A DNA stretch of 64,000 nt from Dyella amyloliquefaciens (GTDB lineage: Bacteria; Pseudomonadota; Gammaproteobacteria; Xanthomonadales; Rhodanobacteraceae), in contig NZ_SAYT01000001.1 in NCBI RefSeq assembly GCF_004296575.1, forward strand, positions 962,856-1,026,855, given 5' to 3'. A model generated the notes under the pieces. It was given only the letters and a program-made list of their open reading frames with translations. It ran no database searches and was not told the DNA's origin. Below, piece by piece: positions 17,852-27,344 of the stretch; the first letter of the stretch is position 1, and every line of letters begins with the position of its first letter. The translations under genes and the position numbers were made by a program.

Positions 17852-20800
17852 ATGAGACTTCAAGACAACATCGATTTCACCACGCTGCAGTGGGTCAAGC
17901 CCGAGCTCGACGAGACGCTCGCGCTCGCTCGCGAAGCGCTGGAGTCCTATGTCGACAACCCGGGCAACCGGGGTGCCATGCGCGCCTGCGCGGACCATCT
18001 GCACCAGGTGCAGGGCACCTTGCGCATGGTCGAGCTGTACGGCGCAGCCATGGTCACCGAGGAGATGGAGACGCTCGCCATCTCCCTGCTCGAAGACCAC
18101 GTGGCCGATCGCGAGGAAGCCTACGCCGCGCTGATGCGTGGCCTGATGCAGCTGCCTGACTACCTGGAGCGGCTCTCCGGTGGTCATCGCGACGTGCCGG
18201 TGGTGCTGCTGCCGTTGCTCAACGACTTGCGTTCCAGTCGCGGACAGCAGGCGCTGCACGAATCGGCACTGTTCACGCCCAATCTCGAAGTCGTGCTGCC
18301 TCCGCAGGCGCCGCATGCGCCGCAGACCATCTCGGTGGAGCGCCAGCGCAGCGAGATCACCAACCTGCGCCTGCGCTTCCAGCAGCAGCTGCTTGCCTGG
18401 TTCCGCGGACAGGGCAATGACCAGCAGCTGGGCGGCATGATCCAGACGCTGGACGCCATCACCGCGCGGTGCCAGAGCGTGCCCGGCCGTCGCCTGTGGT
18501 GGATCGCCGCCGGCGTGCTGGAAGGCGTACAGCATGGTGCGCTGAAGAATCAGGCGGGCGAAGTGCGTCAGCTGATCGGCAAAGTCGATCGCAGCATTCG
18601 CCAGTTGGTCGAGCACGGCGAAGCAAGCCTGCGCGGCGGCGATGCCGACGAACTTGCGCGCAAGATGCTGTACGTGGTGGGCCAGGTCCGCCAGGGCAGT
18701 CCGCGCATGGAACAGCTGCGCCAGGCGTACGCGCTCGACGCGTTGCTGCCGGAAGCGAGCGAAGTGGAACATGCGCGTGGCTCGATGTCGGGCCACAATC
18801 GCGCGCTGCTCGATTCCGTCGCCAAGGCGTTGAAGGACGACCTCCTTCGCGTGAAGGAGGCGCTGGACCTGTTCCTGCGCCAGACCGACGCCGACCCCGC
18901 CCAGCTTGCCGGTCAGACCGAGGTGCTCGAGCGCGTGGGCGACACGCTGGGCATGCTTGCCCTGGGCGTGCCGCGTCGCGTCGTCAACGAGCAGCGCCGC
19001 GTGCTGGAGGAGATCGCCAGCCGAGTGCGTGCGCCAGACGAGGAGCTGCTGCTCGACGTCGCCGGTGCGCTGCTCTACGTGGAAGCGTCGCTGGACGACC
19101 ATATCGAAAGCCTGGGTGCCGAGGACGAGTACGCGCCCGACAGCCCCACCGCGATGCTGCCGCGCAGCGAGGCGCGTCACATCCTCGCCACGCTGATGCA
19201 CGAAGCGACCGCCAACACCGGCAAGGTGAAGGAGGCCATCGTCGCCTACGTCGAGTCCGGCTGGCAGTCGCAGCAGCTGGCCGAGGTCGGCGCGCTGATG
19301 GACGAGGTCGCCGGCGCCATGCGCATGCTGTCCGCGCCGCGCCCTGCCGAGCTGGCCGAAGGCATTGGCCGTTTCGTCGGCAATGAACTGCTGGCGGACC
19401 GTCGCGTGCCCAGCAGCGCGCAGATGGACCACCTGGCCGACGCACTCGCGGCACTGGAGTACTACCTCGAGGCGGCACGCGAACATCGCGGTGGCCTGGA
19501 ACATATTCTCGACGTCGCCGAGCACAGCCTCAGCACGCTCGGCTACTGGCCGCCGCCGGCCGCACGCGTGGTCGAGCACGATGAGCTGGACGAAGCGCCG
19601 GAGCACATCGCCAAGGCTGCCGACGCCGCGCTTGCCGCTGCGCTGGCGAACCAGCCCGAGTTGTCCGAAAGCGTCAGCCTTGCTCATGGCGAGGACCTGT
19701 CCGGCCTGATCGTGGGCCACAGCGAGACGCCGGAGCCTGTCTCGCACGAGATCACCGGCCTGCGCCTGGCCGATACGGAACATGTGAGTCCGCAGGAAGT
19801 CATCGGCGCCAGCGAAGAAGACTGGATCGAGATCGAGGAAGAAGTCTTCGAAGAGGTACCGGTTGCCGGCGGCGTGGCCGTCGATGGTGGTTTCCACACC
19901 AGCACCGCGGGCATCGACGACGATATCCGCGACATCTTCCTGGAGGAAATGCAGGAAGAGATCGACAACCTGCATGCAGCGCGCCAGGCCTGGTTGGCCG
20001 ATCCGACGCAGCTCGATGCACTCACGCCGATCCGTCGTTCGTTCCACACGCTGAAGGGTTCGGGTCGCCTGGTGGGCGCCACCTTGCTGGGCGAGTTCGC
20101 CTGGAAGGTGGAGAACATGCTCAACCGCGTGCTCGATCAGTCGATTGCACCGCACGAAGGCGTACAGGCGGTGGTGAATGCCGCCATCGATGCCTTGCCG
20201 CAGCTGCGCTCCGCGCTGACCGGCGAACGCGCCGTGACGGCGCCGATCGCGGCGATCATGGAGACCGCCGAGCGCATTTCGGCGGGCCAGGAGCAGGCGC
20301 GCATCGCAGACATCGCGCCGGTGGCCACCGAAACGGTACGTCGCGTGGTGCGTCGTCGCGTTCCGCGTGCAAGCGCTTCGGCAGCGTCCATTCCGTCGGA
20401 CAGCCTGGCCGGCCTTGAACCGGTCGACGAGCCTTTCGTCGTGCCGGCCGAGGACGTGATCGAGGCGCCGGTGATGCCGCCGATCGATCCGGTGTTGCTG
20501 GAGATCCTGCGCAGCGAAGTCGCGCAGTACCTGGCCACCATTCGCACCAACATCAATCGCGTCGACGGCGAACTTCGCGTCGACGACGGCCTGCTGCGTG
20601 CCGTGCATACGCTGCACGGTGCCATCGCGATGGTGGACATCCCGCTGCTCACCCAGCTGCTGTCCCCGCTGGAAAGCCTGCTCAAGCGCCTGCGCGCGGC
20701 CGGACTTCCGCTGTCCACCGAAGGTGTTTACCTGCTCAGCCAGAGCGCGGACGCCGTCGATCACGTGATGAGCCAGTTCGATGCGCCGTCGCCGCAGCTG

Positions 20801-23800
20801 CCGGATATCGATGGCCTGATCCAGCGCCTGACCGAGCTGCGCGACAGCCAGCCCGAGCCGCAGGTGGCCCACGTGCTGTTCGAGCCTCACGCGGACGAGC
20901 TGGATGGCGGCGTCGCCAGCGACAGCGCGCATGAGGACGCGCTTGGCGCCTCGCTCGACGCGGCACTGTCGGATGCTTCCGGCCTGGGAGCCGATGCGGT
21001 TCTGCCTATCGATGTTGCGGGCGACAACTACGCGGACGAACTGCTCGCCGCACTCGGCGAGTTCAATCTCGACGCCCATCTGCCGATTGCCGAAGAGCTG
21101 TCGCCTGCCGATGTGACGGTGGAGGTGCCTGCACCGTCCGCTGCCAGCGACGACGAGTTCGCCGACGTCTATGCCGAACTGCTTGGCGAGGTCGAATCGC
21201 TCGAGATCACGCCGGTCAGTGAAGCGCCGGAGCCGTCGGAAGATGGCCTCGTCGCCGAAGAAATCGATTTCGACGAAGCCCTGGCCTTTGGCCTGGTGGA
21301 CGAGCCGACGTCCGATGCCGCTTCCGAGGAGGTGGTGGTCGCGGTGGACGACGCGCCGATGGATGCCGGTATCGAGGTGACGCAGGAGAGCGTCGAAGAG
21401 ATCGCCCCGGTCATCGAATCGGCCATCGAGCCGCAGGTCGAGGAGCCGGTCGCTGCCGAGCCGGTGGAAGTTGCCGAGGTTGCGGAAGCTCCTGAAGTCG
21501 AAGAGGCCGCAGCGCCGCAGGAGCCCGTTGCCGCGCAGGAGGAGCCGGAGCTCGAAGGCGAAGGCATGCTCTTGCCGAGCCAGATCGACCCGGACCTGCT
21601 CGAAATCTTCATCGAGGAAGCACGCGAGATCCTCGACCACTCCGACAGCGTGTTGGCGCAGTGGCGCGTCGAGCCCACTGAATCCGCGCACCTCGCCGAA
21701 CTGCAGCGTGACCTGCATACCCTCAAGGGTGGTGCGCGCATCGCCGGCATGGTCCCGATGGGCGACCTGACCCACGCCATTGAAACGGCGCTGGAAAAGC
21801 CGCTGAATCCGGAGTCGGCGCAGTTCGGCGAGCTCATCGCCGCGCTGGAAGCAGGCTTCGATCTGCTGCACAGCCTGGTACAGCAGGTGTCGCAGGGTCG
21901 CGCCGTCGCCTATCCGCAGGCGATGATCGATCGCTTCCTCGGCATGGGCGAAGGTTCCGTGGAGGCCCCCGCCGCGCCGGTGTCGGCGACGGTGGTGCCG
22001 TTCCCCGAACGCATCAAGCTGCCGGAGCTGTTGCCGGAAGAACGCGAAGAAGCCACGAGCGCGCCGCAGGAACAGATCCGCGTCCGCGCCGAACTGCTCG
22101 ACACGCTGGTGAACCATGCCGGCGAGGTGGCGATCTATCGTTCGCGCCTCGAACAGCAGGTGGCCGGCTACCGCTTCAACCTGGTCGAACTCGACCAGAC
22201 CGTGCAGCGTCTGCGCAGCCAGCTGCGCATGCTGGAAATCGAAACGGAAGCGCAGATCATCGCGCGCTTCCAGCGCGAGCATCGCGAAGCAGGCATGGCG
22301 GTGTTCGATCCGCTCGAACTCGACCGCTTCTCGCAGCTGCAGCAGTACTCGCGTGCCCTGGCCGAGTCGGTCTCCGACTTGGTGTCCATCCAGGGCATGC
22401 TCGACGAACTCACCCGCCAGGCGGAAACGCTGCTGATCCAGCAGTCGCGCGTGAGCTCGGAGCTGCAGGAAGGCTTGCTGCGCACGCGCATGCTGCCGTT
22501 CGACACCATGGTGCCGAACCTTCGCCGCACGCTGCGCCAGGCCGCCCAGGAAGAAGGCAAGAGCGCCCAGCTGTACGTCGAAGGCGCCCACGGCGAAATG
22601 GATCGCAACCTGCTCGACCGCATCAAGGCGCCGTTCGAACACATGCTGCGCAACTCCGTGGCGCATGGTTTCGAGTCGCCGGCCGAACGCCGCAAGGCGG
22701 GCAAGCCGGAAGAGGGCGCCGTGCGCATCCGCGTCGCGCGTGAAGCCACCGAGGTGGTGGTGCGCGTGAGCGACGACGGCCGCGGCCTCGACCGCGATGC
22801 GATCCACAAGCGCGGCATCGAGCGCGGTTTGATCCGTGCCGATTCGCGCATCAGCGACGACCAGGTGCTCGCGCTCATCACCCAGCCTGGCTTCTCCACT
22901 GCCAGCACCGTGACCCAGCTCGCAGGGCGCGGCGTGGGCATGGACGTGGTGGCGAACGAAATAAAGCAGCTCGGCGGCGCGCTGTCGATCGAATCGAAGG
23001 CCGGCGAAGGCACCACCTTCGTACTGCGCCTGCCGTTCACCCTCGCGGTGACCCAGGCCATCCTGGTGCGCATCGGCGAGTCGACGTTTGCCATCCCGAT
23101 GACCTCGGTGCAGGGCGTGGCCCGCATCTCGCCATCGGAACTGGCCGAGCGTGTGGCCGAGGCCGAGCCGGTGTTCCCGTATGCCGGCGAGGACTACAGC
23201 ATCCACGACCTGTCCGATCTGCTCGGCATCGCGGCCAGCCATGCCAGCGACGAAGAGCAGGTGCCGTTGCTGCTGACGCGTTCGGGTGACCTGCGTGCCG
23301 CGATCCGCATCGATGCCGTGATCGGCTCGCGCGAAATCGTGGTGAAGTCGGTTGGCCCGCAGGTGAGCTCAGTGCCGGGCATCCTCGGCGCGACCATCAT
23401 GGGCGACGGCTCGGTGCTGATCATTCTTGATCTCGCCCCGCTGGTCCGCCATGGCACCGCGCGTCGCCTGCAGCGCCTGGAAGAGGGCCTCAGCGCCGTC
23501 GCCACGCCAGTGGTGGAAGAGTCGCGCGTGCGCCCGCTGGTGATGGTGGTCGACGACTCGATCACCATGCGCAAGGTCACCGGTCGCGTGCTGGAACGCC
23601 ACGAGTACGAAGTCACCACCGCCAAGGACGGTGTCGACGCCATCGAAAAGCTGCACGAGCGCGTGCCCGACCTGATGCTGCTCGACATCGAGATGCCGCG
23701 CATGGACGGTTACGAGCTGGCGACGCATATGAAGGCCGATCCGCGACTGCGCGACGTGCCGATCATCATGATCACCTCGCGTACCGGCGATAAGCATCGC

Positions 23801-23920
23801 CAGCGTGCATTCGACATCGGCGTCGATCGCTATCTCGGCAAGCCTTACCAGGAGGCCGAACTGCTGGCGCAGATCGGCGAGGTGCTGGAGCAGCGTGCCG
23901 TGGAGTCGCTCAATGGCTGA
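17852..23920 (+). CDS. chpA: Hybrid chemosensory kinase ChpA (PilL)
   Basis: Central histidine kinase of the Pil-Chp system, phosphorylating PilG and PilH. 2022 residues, shorter than the roughly 2470 of P. aeruginosa ChpA. Visible in order: an N-terminal Hpt-like helix with HLHQVQG (about 48-54); a long helical region; Hpt motifs HTLKGSG (His about 732), HTLHGAI (about 919) and HTLKGGA (about 1289); an acidic Ala/Glu/Pro/Val linker (about 1030-1240); dimerisation domain (about 1410-1550); ATPase with HMLRNSVAHGF (about 1594-1604) and VSDDGRGLD; CheW domain (about 1730-1860); and a C-terminal receiver with acceptor Asp in LLDIEMP near 1944. chpB begins inside its last codons. Confidence 0.95.
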   Translation: MRLQDNIDFTTLQWVKPELDETLALAREALESYVDNPGNRGAMRACADHLHQVQGTLRMVELYGAAMVTEEMETLAISLLEDHVADREEAYAALMRGLMQLPDYLERLSGGHRDVPVVLLPLLNDLRSSRGQQALHESALFTPNLEVVLPPQAPHAPQTISVERQRSEITNLRLRFQQQLLAWFRGQGNDQQLGGMIQTLDAITARCQSVPGRRLWWIAAGVLEGVQHGALKNQAGEVRQLIGKVDRSIRQLVEHGEASLRGGDADELARKMLYVVGQVRQGSPRMEQLRQAYALDALLPEASEVEHARGSMSGHNRALLDSVAKALKDDLLRVKEALDLFLRQTDADPAQLAGQTEVLERVGDTLGMLALGVPRRVVNEQRRVLEEIASRVRAPDEELLLDVAGALLYVEASLDDHIESLGAEDEYAPDSPTAMLPRSEARHILATLMHEATANTGKVKEAIVAYVESGWQSQQLAEVGALMDEVAGAMRMLSAPRPAELAEGIGRFVGNELLADRRVPSSAQMDHLADALAALEYYLEAAREHRGGLEHILDVAEHSLSTLGYWPPPAARVVEHDELDEAPEHIAKAADAALAAALANQPELSESVSLAHGEDLSGLIVGHSETPEPVSHEITGLRLADTEHVSPQEVIGASEEDWIEIEEEVFEEVPVAGGVAVDGGFHTSTAGIDDDIRDIFLEEMQEEIDNLHAARQAWLADPTQLDALTPIRRSFHTLKGSGRLVGATLLGEFAWKVENMLNRVLDQSIAPHEGVQAVVNAAIDALPQLRSALTGERAVTAPIAAIMETAERISAGQEQARIADIAPVATETVRRVVRRRVPRASASAASIPSDSLAGLEPVDEPFVVPAEDVIEAPVMPPIDPVLLEILRSEVAQYLATIRTNINRVDGELRVDDGLLRAVHTLHGAIAMVDIPLLTQLLSPLESLLKRLRAAGLPLSTEGVYLLSQSADAVDHVMSQFDAPSPQLPDIDGLIQRLTELRDSQPEPQVAHVLFEPHADELDGGVASDSAHEDALGASLDAALSDASGLGADAVLPIDVAGDNYADELLAALGEFNLDAHLPIAEELSPADVTVEVPAPSAASDDEFADVYAELLGEVESLEITPVSEAPEPSEDGLVAEEIDFDEALAFGLVDEPTSDAASEEVVVAVDDAPMDAGIEVTQESVEEIAPVIESAIEPQVEEPVAAEPVEVAEVAEAPEVEEAAAPQEPVAAQEEPELEGEGMLLPSQIDPDLLEIFIEEAREILDHSDSVLAQWRVEPTESAHLAELQRDLHTLKGGARIAGMVPMGDLTHAIETALEKPLNPESAQFGELIAALEAGFDLLHSLVQQVSQGRAVAYPQAMIDRFLGMGEGSVEAPAAPVSATVVPFPERIKLPELLPEEREEATSAPQEQIRVRAELLDTLVNHAGEVAIYRSRLEQQVAGYRFNLVELDQTVQRLRSQLRMLEIETEAQIIARFQREHREAGMAVFDPLELDRFSQLQQYSRALAESVSDLVSIQGMLDELTRQAETLLIQQSRVSSELQEGLLRTRMLPFDTMVPNLRRTLRQAAQEEGKSAQLYVEGAHGEMDRNLLDRIKAPFEHMLRNSVAHGFESPAERRKAGKPEEGAVRIRVAREATEVVVRVSDDGRGLDRDAIHKRGIERGLIRADSRISDDQVLALITQPGFSTASTVTQLAGRGVGMDVVANEIKQLGGALSIESKAGEGTTFVLRLPFTLAVTQAILVRIGESTFAIPMTSVQGVARISPSELAERVAEAEPVFPYAGEDYSIHDLSDLLGIAASHASDEEQVPLLLTRSGDLRAAIRIDAVIGSREIVVKSVGPQVSSVPGILGATIMGDGSVLIILDLAPLVRHGTARRLQRLEEGLSAVATPVVEESRVRPLVMVVDDSITMRKVTGRVLERHEYEVTTAKDGVDAIEKLHERVPDLMLLDIEMPRMDGYELATHMKADPRLRDVPIIMITSRTGDKHRQRAFDIGVDRYLGKPYQEAELLAQIGEVLEQRAVESLNG

Positions 23921-25571
23921 GTCGTCGACAGCGGTTGCACTCATCTTCGACGACGTGGAACTGGGTGGCCAGTTGCGTGAAGCGCTGCGCGAACACGGGG
24001 CGCGGATCGTGCACGAAGGCGCACTGTCCACGCTGAGCCGCAGCATGCTGAATGACACCGGCGCCCAGGTGCTGGTAGTGAATCTGGACGAGGAGGCCGA
24101 GGACGAACTCGACCGCCTCTACGACGTGATCGATGGCGACCATCCGCGCGTCGTGTTCAACGATGCCCAGGCCAGCCGCCAGCTTGGCGGCTGGGACCGT
24201 GCGCGCTGGGCCCGCCATCTCGCGGTGAAGGTGATGGCGCAGGGTGACCTGGATCCGCCCCGTCCGCAGGACGCGCCGGCGGTACCGGAAACGGTAGTGA
24301 ACGAGTTCGCGCCCGCCGAGGCCGAAGAGCCCGAGGCGATCGCCGAGTTCGTTCCCGACTTCGAGCCGGTGGACGACTTCGTTGAAACCCCGGCAGAGCC
24401 TGTTGCGGAGATCGAAGGTGGTGAGGTGTCGGAAGTCTCCGAGACCCTGGCCGCCGAGCTCGAGGCACTGCTGGCGGCCGACGAACCGCAGGCCATGGAG
24501 GACGATTTCGGCTCGCTCAAGTTCGTCGCCGAGGATGAATTGCCGCCGCTGCACGATGGTCACTTCGGGGTGGACACGCTGGCGACGCAAGGGCCGGCGC
24601 CGGTGGAACCGGAGCCCCCGATGCTGCCTCCGCGGGCCATGCCCTCGTTCCAGTTGGACCATTTGTCGCTGAGTCCGCTGGACGACTCGTTCCTGCCTTC
24701 CACCACCAGCGAGAGCGTGGAGAAGGGGCCGTCGTCTCTGCTGGGACTGGCGTCGAGCTGGTCACTGGTGGATGAGACAGAAGCGTCCGCCATCGTCGCG
24801 CCGGTCGAAACCGCGGATTACGGCATCGAGAAGCTCAGCGCCGCGGAATTTCTCGCGCCCGAAGGCGGCAACGAGGATGAGTCCTTCCTCAAGCCCGGCA
24901 TGACGCTGGAGCTGGTGTCCATCGAGGAGGCGATTGCTCCCAAGGCCTACGAGGGCGGGCACGAAATGGTGCTGACCGATCTCGATGCCGCCATCAGCCG
25001 GGTGCTGGTGATCGGCGCGGCCTCCGACAGCACGGATGCGGTGTGCTCGTTCCTTTCACGCCTGCCGATCGATTTGCGCGCCACCGTGGTGCATGTTCAG
25101 CACATGGGTAGCCAATCTGCCGAGATGCTGGTCGATCAGATGGCTGATCATTGCGACCTGCCGGTGAACATCGCCGCCCACGGTGGACGTGCACGCATGG
25201 GTGAGGTGCTGGTCGTGCCTGCCGGCCACCAGGCGCGCGTGCAGCGCGATGGTCGCGTGGAACTGCAGCCGTTGGATGGCCAGGACGGACGTGGCAGTTC
25301 ACCGATCGATGCCAGCTTCACCATGGCGGCCAACGTGTTCGGTCGCAACGCACTGGCGATCGTGTTCGCAGGCCAGGCCAATGACGCGCTGGGTGGCTCG
25401 CAAGCCATCTACGATCGCGGCGGCCAGGTCTGGGTGGAAGCTTCCGGGGAGTCGCATTTCCCGGACATGGTGCACGGCATCGAAGCCGAGCGCCTCAATA
25501 GTTATTCCGGCACGCCCGCCGAGTTGGCGGCGCGCCTGGTCGAGGAGATGTCGATGGAGGGCCGGCGATGA
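23913..25571 (+). CDS. chpB: ChpB-like CheB methylesterase homologue, probably inactive
   Basis: 552 residues. The N-terminus (about 1-110) resembles a receiver, but the acceptor position reads VVNLDEE with Asn for Asp. A long acidic linker (about 125-355) follows. The C-terminal CheB-type domain (about 365-545) has IGAASDSTDA where active enzymes have IGASTGGTEA, so the nucleophilic Ser aligns with Ala. The His of QHM and the Asp of GQANDALGG are kept. The gene overlaps chpA by 8 bases and chpC by 4. With no pilK here, it may not demethylate PilJ and could be structural. Assigned by position and C-terminal fold; activity is doubtful. Confidence 0.8.
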   Translation: MAESSTAVALIFDDVELGGQLREALREHGARIVHEGALSTLSRSMLNDTGAQVLVVNLDEEAEDELDRLYDVIDGDHPRVVFNDAQASRQLGGWDRARWARHLAVKVMAQGDLDPPRPQDAPAVPETVVNEFAPAEAEEPEAIAEFVPDFEPVDDFVETPAEPVAEIEGGEVSEVSETLAAELEALLAADEPQAMEDDFGSLKFVAEDELPPLHDGHFGVDTLATQGPAPVEPEPPMLPPRAMPSFQLDHLSLSPLDDSFLPSTTSESVEKGPSSLLGLASSWSLVDETEASAIVAPVETADYGIEKLSAAEFLAPEGGNEDESFLKPGMTLELVSIEEAIAPKAYEGGHEMVLTDLDAAISRVLVIGAASDSTDAVCSFLSRLPIDLRATVVHVQHMGSQSAEMLVDQMADHCDLPVNIAAHGGRARMGEVLVVPAGHQARVQRDGRVELQPLDGQDGRGSSPIDASFTMAANVFGRNALAIVFAGQANDALGGSQAIYDRGGQVWVEASGESHFPDMVHGIEAERLNSYSGTPAELAARLVEEMSMEGRR

Positions 25572-26044
25572 GCGAGCTACCGCTACCGCGTGAAATCCGC
25601 TGCGTGCTGGTGCCGGTGGGTAACCTGCGCCTGCTGCTGCCCAACGCGACCGTGGCCGAAGTGATCACGCTGCCTGCGCCCGAGCCGGTAGAGCATGCGC
25701 CGGCGTGGTTGCTGGGTCGTATCGCATGGCGTGGCTGGCGCGTGCCGCTGCTGTCGTTCAGCACGCTGGCGGGTGCCGGCGAGGGCGACAGCGAGCAGGC
25801 GGTGCGCGTTGCCGTGTTGAAGGCGCTCGGCGGGCACGCCGAGCTGCCGTTCGTGGCCGTGGTGACCCAGGGCTTCCCGCGCCTGACCACGCTCAACGCC
25901 GAGCTGATCATCCCGACCCACGACGGCGCGCCGTTGCCGCCGGGCGTGAAGGCACAGGTGCTGGTCCGCGATGACATTGCGGTCATTCCTGACCTGGAAG
26001 GCATCGAGGCCGAACTGATCGACCTGCTCGAACTGGCCAGCTGA
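25568..26044 (+). CDS. chpC: CheW-like protein ChpC
   Basis: Second CheW-domain adaptor (158 residues) of the Pil-Chp system. In Pseudomonas it is an accessory coupling protein thought to link further receptors. Core strands VLVPVGNLRLLLPNATVAEVI (about 13-33, abbreviated motif VPVGNLRLLLP) and GRIAWRGWRVPLLSF (about 50-64) follow the CheW plan. The start overlaps the chpB stop as ATGA. Last gene of the operon; chpD and chpE are not present. Confidence 0.9.
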   Translation: MSELPLPREIRCVLVPVGNLRLLLPNATVAEVITLPAPEPVEHAPAWLLGRIAWRGWRVPLLSFSTLAGAGEGDSEQAVRVAVLKALGGHAELPFVAVVTQGFPRLTTLNAELIIPTHDGAPLPPGVKAQVLVRDDIAVIPDLEGIEAELIDLLELAS

Positions 26045-26055
26045 GCCAGCCGTGG

Positions 26056-26077
26056 CGCCGCCTCCAGCGAGGCGGCG
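26056..26077. terminator. Hairpin between convergent chpC and rsmE
   Basis: An 8-bp GC stem (26056-26063 with 26070-26077) and a 6-base loop in the 38-bp gap between convergent genes. No U-run. Confidence 0.45.
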
Positions 26078-26082
26078 TCGCG

Positions 26083-26817
26083 TCAGACGTCGCCGTGCAG
26101 TGCCTGCAGGGCTGCCAATGCCGCCAGGCCGGCGGTTTCCGTGCGGAGAATCCGCGGTCCGAGCTTGAGGCCTGCAAAGCCCGCGTCGGTCAGGGCGGTC
26201 GTGTCGCGTGAACCGAGCCCTCCTTCCGGCCCCACCACCAGCAAGCCTCCGGCGGTCGTAAAGCGCAGTTCACTGGCCCGTTGCGTGCCCTCGGGCAGCA
26301 GCGCCAGGCGCAGGGCGCCGTCGGTCGCCAATCCCTTGAGCCAGGCCTCCAGTGGAAGCGCGGCGCTTACCTCGGGCACGCAGGCGCGTCCGCTCTGTTC
26401 GCACGCGCTGGCCACCACCGCCCGCCAGTGGGCGAGGCGTTTTTCCGCGCGGCTGGCGTCGAGCTTCACTTCCGAGCGCTCGGTCAACAGGGGAACGATG
26501 CGGGCCACGCCCAGCTCGGTCGCCTTCTGCATGATCAGGTCCATCTTCTCGCCGCGCGCGACGCCCTGGGCGAGCGTGAGCGGCAGCGGCGATTCGTTAG
26601 CGACAGCCACGGCTGCCTCCACGCGCACGGTCACGTCGCGCTTGCCGACGGCCTGGATGACGGCGGGATAGTCATGGCCGTCGCCATTGAACAGGGTGAT
26701 CGGATCACCGGCCGCCATCCGCAGCACGCGCGCCACATGCTCTCCCGCCTGCGCCGGCAGGCCCAGTTCGAGGCCGACAGCGAGTGGCTGGTCCACGTGT
26801 ATGCGAATGGTGCGCAT
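26083..26817 (-). CDS. rsmE: 16S rRNA m3U1498 methyltransferase
   Basis: SPOUT-class methyltransferase that modifies U1498 of 16S rRNA with S-adenosylmethionine. 244 residues (E. coli 243). An N-terminal PUA-like domain (HVARVLRMAAGDPITLFNGDG, core RVLRMAAGD about 27-35) is followed by the SPOUT domain with MQKATELGVARIVPLLTERS (motif KATELGV about 98-104), VGPEGGLGSRD (about 195-205) and the knot segment LGPRILRTETAG (about 219-230). The ATG at 26817 begins at the family N-terminus MRTIRIHV. Monocistronic. Confidence 0.95.
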   Translation of the reverse strand: MRTIRIHVDQPLAVGLELGLPAQAGEHVARVLRMAAGDPITLFNGDGHDYPAVIQAVGKRDVTVRVEAAVAVANESPLPLTLAQGVARGEKMDLIMQKATELGVARIVPLLTERSEVKLDASRAEKRLAHWRAVVASACEQSGRACVPEVSAALPLEAWLKGLATDGALRLALLPEGTQRASELRFTTAGGLLVVGPEGGLGSRDTTALTDAGFAGLKLGPRILRTETAGLAALAALQALHGDV

Positions 26818-26987
26818 GGCGCGTTCTACGGTGGTCGAAACGGAAAGCATAACGGACCCGTGACAGGGCGTCTCACGCGACTTGTACCGTACAAGCTGAA
26901 CGTGCGACGACGGCAACCGGCCTGCATTTGCCAGTTGGCCCATGCAGGTGCAGGATGAATTAGTCCCTCAGTCCCCGGAGGTGGAAC

Positions 26988-27335
26988 ATGAACAAGCCCA
27001 CCATGGCACTCCTTCTAAGTGCACTCGTCGCCCTCGTGGCCAGCCCGCTGGCCATGGCGCAGAGCACCACCGCAGCCAGCGACAACAGCATGCACGCGCT
27101 GCAGGACGGCCAGACCCAGGCCCAGGCGGCGCCGGCAAACCAGGGGCCGCCGAAACCCGGCGACCGTACTTGCCTGCAGAGCACGGGCAGCATGATCCCG
27201 GCCAAGCACGGTGGTTGCCTTACGGTGCCTGGGCGCAGCTACAACCGGCAGGACATCCAGAACACGGGTGAAACCACCATGGGGCCAGCGCTGCAGAAGC
27301 TGGACCCGAGTGTGACCATCCAGGGCGGGCACTAA
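26988..27335 (+). CDS. Small secreted protein of unknown function
   Basis: 115 residues, not recognised. A clear signal peptide (about 1-25, ending SPLAMAQ) is followed by a low-complexity Gln/Ala/Ser region and a conserved-looking C-terminal part with two Cys (DRTCLQSTGS and GGCLTVPGRSY) that could form a disulfide. A strong GGAGG site 7 bases ahead of the ATG supports expression. It converges on bioA with only 9 bp between stop codons. Confidence 0.7.
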   Translation: MNKPTMALLLSALVALVASPLAMAQSTTAASDNSMHALQDGQTQAQAAPANQGPPKPGDRTCLQSTGSMIPAKHGGCLTVPGRSYNRQDIQNTGETTMGPALQKLDPSVTIQGGH

Positions 27336-27344
27336 GTCCGTCGC

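Noticed and set aside
17828-23242. An 1804-codon open frame antisense to chpA
   Set aside because: It is a shadow of high-GC codon use in chpA: no ribosome site, His/Arg/Gln-rich low-complexity translation and no domain. Similar long antisense frames lie under the M13, pilJ, lipoprotein and TonB receptor genes.
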